NCBI RefSeq assembly: GCF_000971965.1
Contig: NZ_LAQP01000014.1
Location: 214,788 to 278,787 of the forward strand
Length of the DNA stretch: 64,000 nt
Reading direction: 5' to 3'
DNA from: Paenibacillus wulumuqiensis
Lineage (GTDB): Bacteria; Bacillota; Bacilli; Paenibacillales; Paenibacillaceae
A program made the position numbers and the translations under genes. The notes under the pieces are model-generated. The model was not told the DNA's origin and ran no database searches. It worked only from the letters and a program-made list of their open reading frames with translations. Within the stretch, counting starts at the first letter, position 1; the number at the start of each line of letters is the position of its first letter. Positions 63,023-64,000 of the stretch are shown here, piece after piece.

Positions 63023-63700
63023 ATGTTATTTGTACGGTATGAAAACTGGAAAAGCTTTATGCGGTTCTATCCGCTTACCACGCTAATCCTCATCGCCAAT
63101 GTGGTCGTGTTTATCTTGTTAACGATCAATGGGGGATCACGAAATCCTGTGACACTGGTAGAGTACGGTGCATTAACCAATTACGTAGGATATGATCAAT
63201 GGTGGAGAACGATAACAGCCATGTTTGTGCATATCGGTTTTGATCATTTGCTGTTTAACAGCTTTGCCCTTATCGTATTCGCGCCTCCCCTGGAACGCCT
63301 GCTGGGTACCTGGCGGTATGGAATATTGTATTTTGCCAGTGGTATTATCGGTAATGTGATCAGCCTTGAGCTTTATCGGCAGTCGGTAGATAATCATCTG
63401 GCAGCAGGAGCTTCCGGAGCCATCTATGGCATCTATGGAGCTTTTCTCTATATTGCCCTATTCCAGCGTAACATGATCGATCGGGTTTCCCGCCAAACGA
63501 TCTATACCATTCTTGGTCTGGGCCTTGTATATACGTTCATTATGCCGGGTATCGGAATATGGGCACATCTTGGCGGCCTGATCGCTGGCTTCTTCATCTA
63601 TGGTCTTCTGCTCCGCTTAACCGGCCTGCGAAGAAGATGGGACAAGATTTTCAGCCGCCAGCCAGAGCCAGAGCCTCACGATAAACATCATAATTTATAA
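63023..63700 (+). CDS. Rhomboid-family intramembrane serine protease
   Basis: A 225-residue membrane protein with about six helices. The catalytic Ser lies in AAGASGAIYG and the His in WAHLGGLIAGFF. HIGFDHLLFNSFAL in helix 2 carries the His/Asn oxyanion-region motif. It cleaves membrane-protein substrates; none predicted. AAAGGAG precedes the ATG. Confidence 0.9.
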   Translation: MLFVRYENWKSFMRFYPLTTLILIANVVVFILLTINGGSRNPVTLVEYGALTNYVGYDQWWRTITAMFVHIGFDHLLFNSFALIVFAPPLERLLGTWRYGILYFASGIIGNVISLELYRQSVDNHLAAGASGAIYGIYGAFLYIALFQRNMIDRVSRQTIYTILGLGLVYTFIMPGIGIWAHLGGLIAGFFIYGLLLRLTGLRRRWDKIFSRQPEPEPHDKHHNL

Positions 63701-63780
63701 AATATGTATTGAAGACCATCCCTGTTAACTGTAAATCATAATCTGCAACAGAAAAACAGAATTCATAACTACAGAACGAA

Positions 63781-63888
63781 AGAAAAGAAATAAGGGAGAT
63801 GGACGACCTTTAAGCCTGTAGATCTTTTTTACCTTATTCAATATTAGATCTCCAGGCTTAACCGCAGGACATTCCCTTATTCTTTTCT
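63781..63888. repeat. Large nested inverted repeat (double hairpin)
   Basis: Outer arms 63781-63797 and 63873-63888 pair over 16 bases with one bulge. Inner arms TTAAGCCTG-T-AGATCT (63810-63825) and AGATCT-C-CAGGCTTAA (63846-63861) pair except one T/C. A 12-base and an 11-base unpaired side separate the two. May end the rhomboid transcript, or be a mobile or RNA element. Confidence 0.6.
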
Positions 63889-63923
63889 GAAGTGAATGAA
63901 GCAAAAAAGCCTTCCTGAACTAG

Positions 63924-64000
63924 TGAACTGCACCCCTTAAAATGGACATTAGAAAACCCCTCGGTTAAACTAATGAGCATTTGGGGGTGCATTTTTCATG
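63924..64000 (+). mobile_element. Probable left end of an IS3-family insertion sequence (cut by window edge)
   Basis: TGAACTGCACCCC-N5-ATGGACA (63924-63946) resembles the terminal inverted repeat of IS3-family elements (TG..CTG.CCCC...GGACA). GGGGGTG (63983-63989) lies 8 bases before an ATG at 63998-64000, the last bases of the window, which would be the orfA start. Inner complementary words TGCACCCC/GGGGTGCA and CATTAG/CTAATG also occur. Only the first 77 bases are visible. Confidence 0.5.

Overview
The window looks like a chromosomal segment of a Gram-positive, spore-former-type member of Bacillales, most likely Paenibacillus or a close relative. The evidence is strong AGGAGG-type Shine-Dalgarno sites, frequent TTG/GTG starts, SigA and ECF-type promoters, the hemE-hemH-hemY order, and YutE, YuzB, YtxH, YitT, LtaS and YtpB homologues next to pectin-degradation, fructose PTS and AraR genes. 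I found no tRNA, rRNA, CRISPR array or prophage. One probable insertion-sequence end lies at the right edge.

Layout. 1-5244: a tightly packed pectin/hemicellulose operon (tail of an unidentified gene, GH28 pectinase, alpha/beta-hydrolase esterase, CE8 pectin methylesterase, GH43 enzyme). 5.3-6.1 kb: a lipoprotein behind an ECF-type promoter. 6.4-10.3 kb: fruR-fruK-fruA. 10.9-11.6 kb: an L25/Ctc gene (minus) with a leader terminator. 12-13 kb: an exported protein (minus) with a second ECF-type promoter. 13.3-15.8 kb: a second DeoR regulator and a PTS IIBC gene behind a consensus SigA promoter that contains a cre. 16-18.5 kb: a UbiA prenyltransferase and AraR. 18.8-20.5 kb: a protein built from two HTH repeats (minus) and a second L25/Ctc gene. 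20.9-24.5 kb: small housekeeping/stress genes (Dabb, YutE, SufR-like regulator, YtxH, DUF1232, cysteine-free HesB-like protein, YuzB). 24.8-30.7 kb: LtaS-like enzyme, rRNA methyltransferase, O-methyltransferase, MFS pump. 31-34.5 kb: hemE-hemH-hemY.

34.8-40.3 kb: CapA-like protein, FAH-family enzyme, DUF92 membrane protein, TetR regulator and ABC-F ATPase. 40.6-44.7 kb (minus): M42 aminopeptidase, LapA-like protein, PepF and two small proteins. 44.8-49.3 kb: cold-shock protein, cytochrome P450, and a polar amino-acid ABC importer. 49.6-51.8 kb: YtpB-type terpene cyclase followed by PfkA. 52-58 kb: TetR, DUF72, MATE pump, putative glycoside hydrolase, YitT. 58.1-60 kb: a DEAD-box helicase with a long leader. 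60.2-63.7 kb: DUF624 protein, a 6S RNA gene, DUF1499, Tpx and a rhomboid protease. 63.8-64 kb: a large double hairpin and an IS3-like end.

How they work together. The left third is sugar-centred: pectin and arabinan are cleaved, AraR senses the pentose, and two DeoR/PTS systems import hexoses. The middle carries iron-sulfur and heme functions. Several genes sit behind a promoter followed at once by a terminator-like hairpin (L25/Ctc, SufR-like, DUF1232). With the 6S RNA and the ECF-type promoters, these are the parts of the window least explained by gene content. Most of it is otherwise ordinary chromosomal background.
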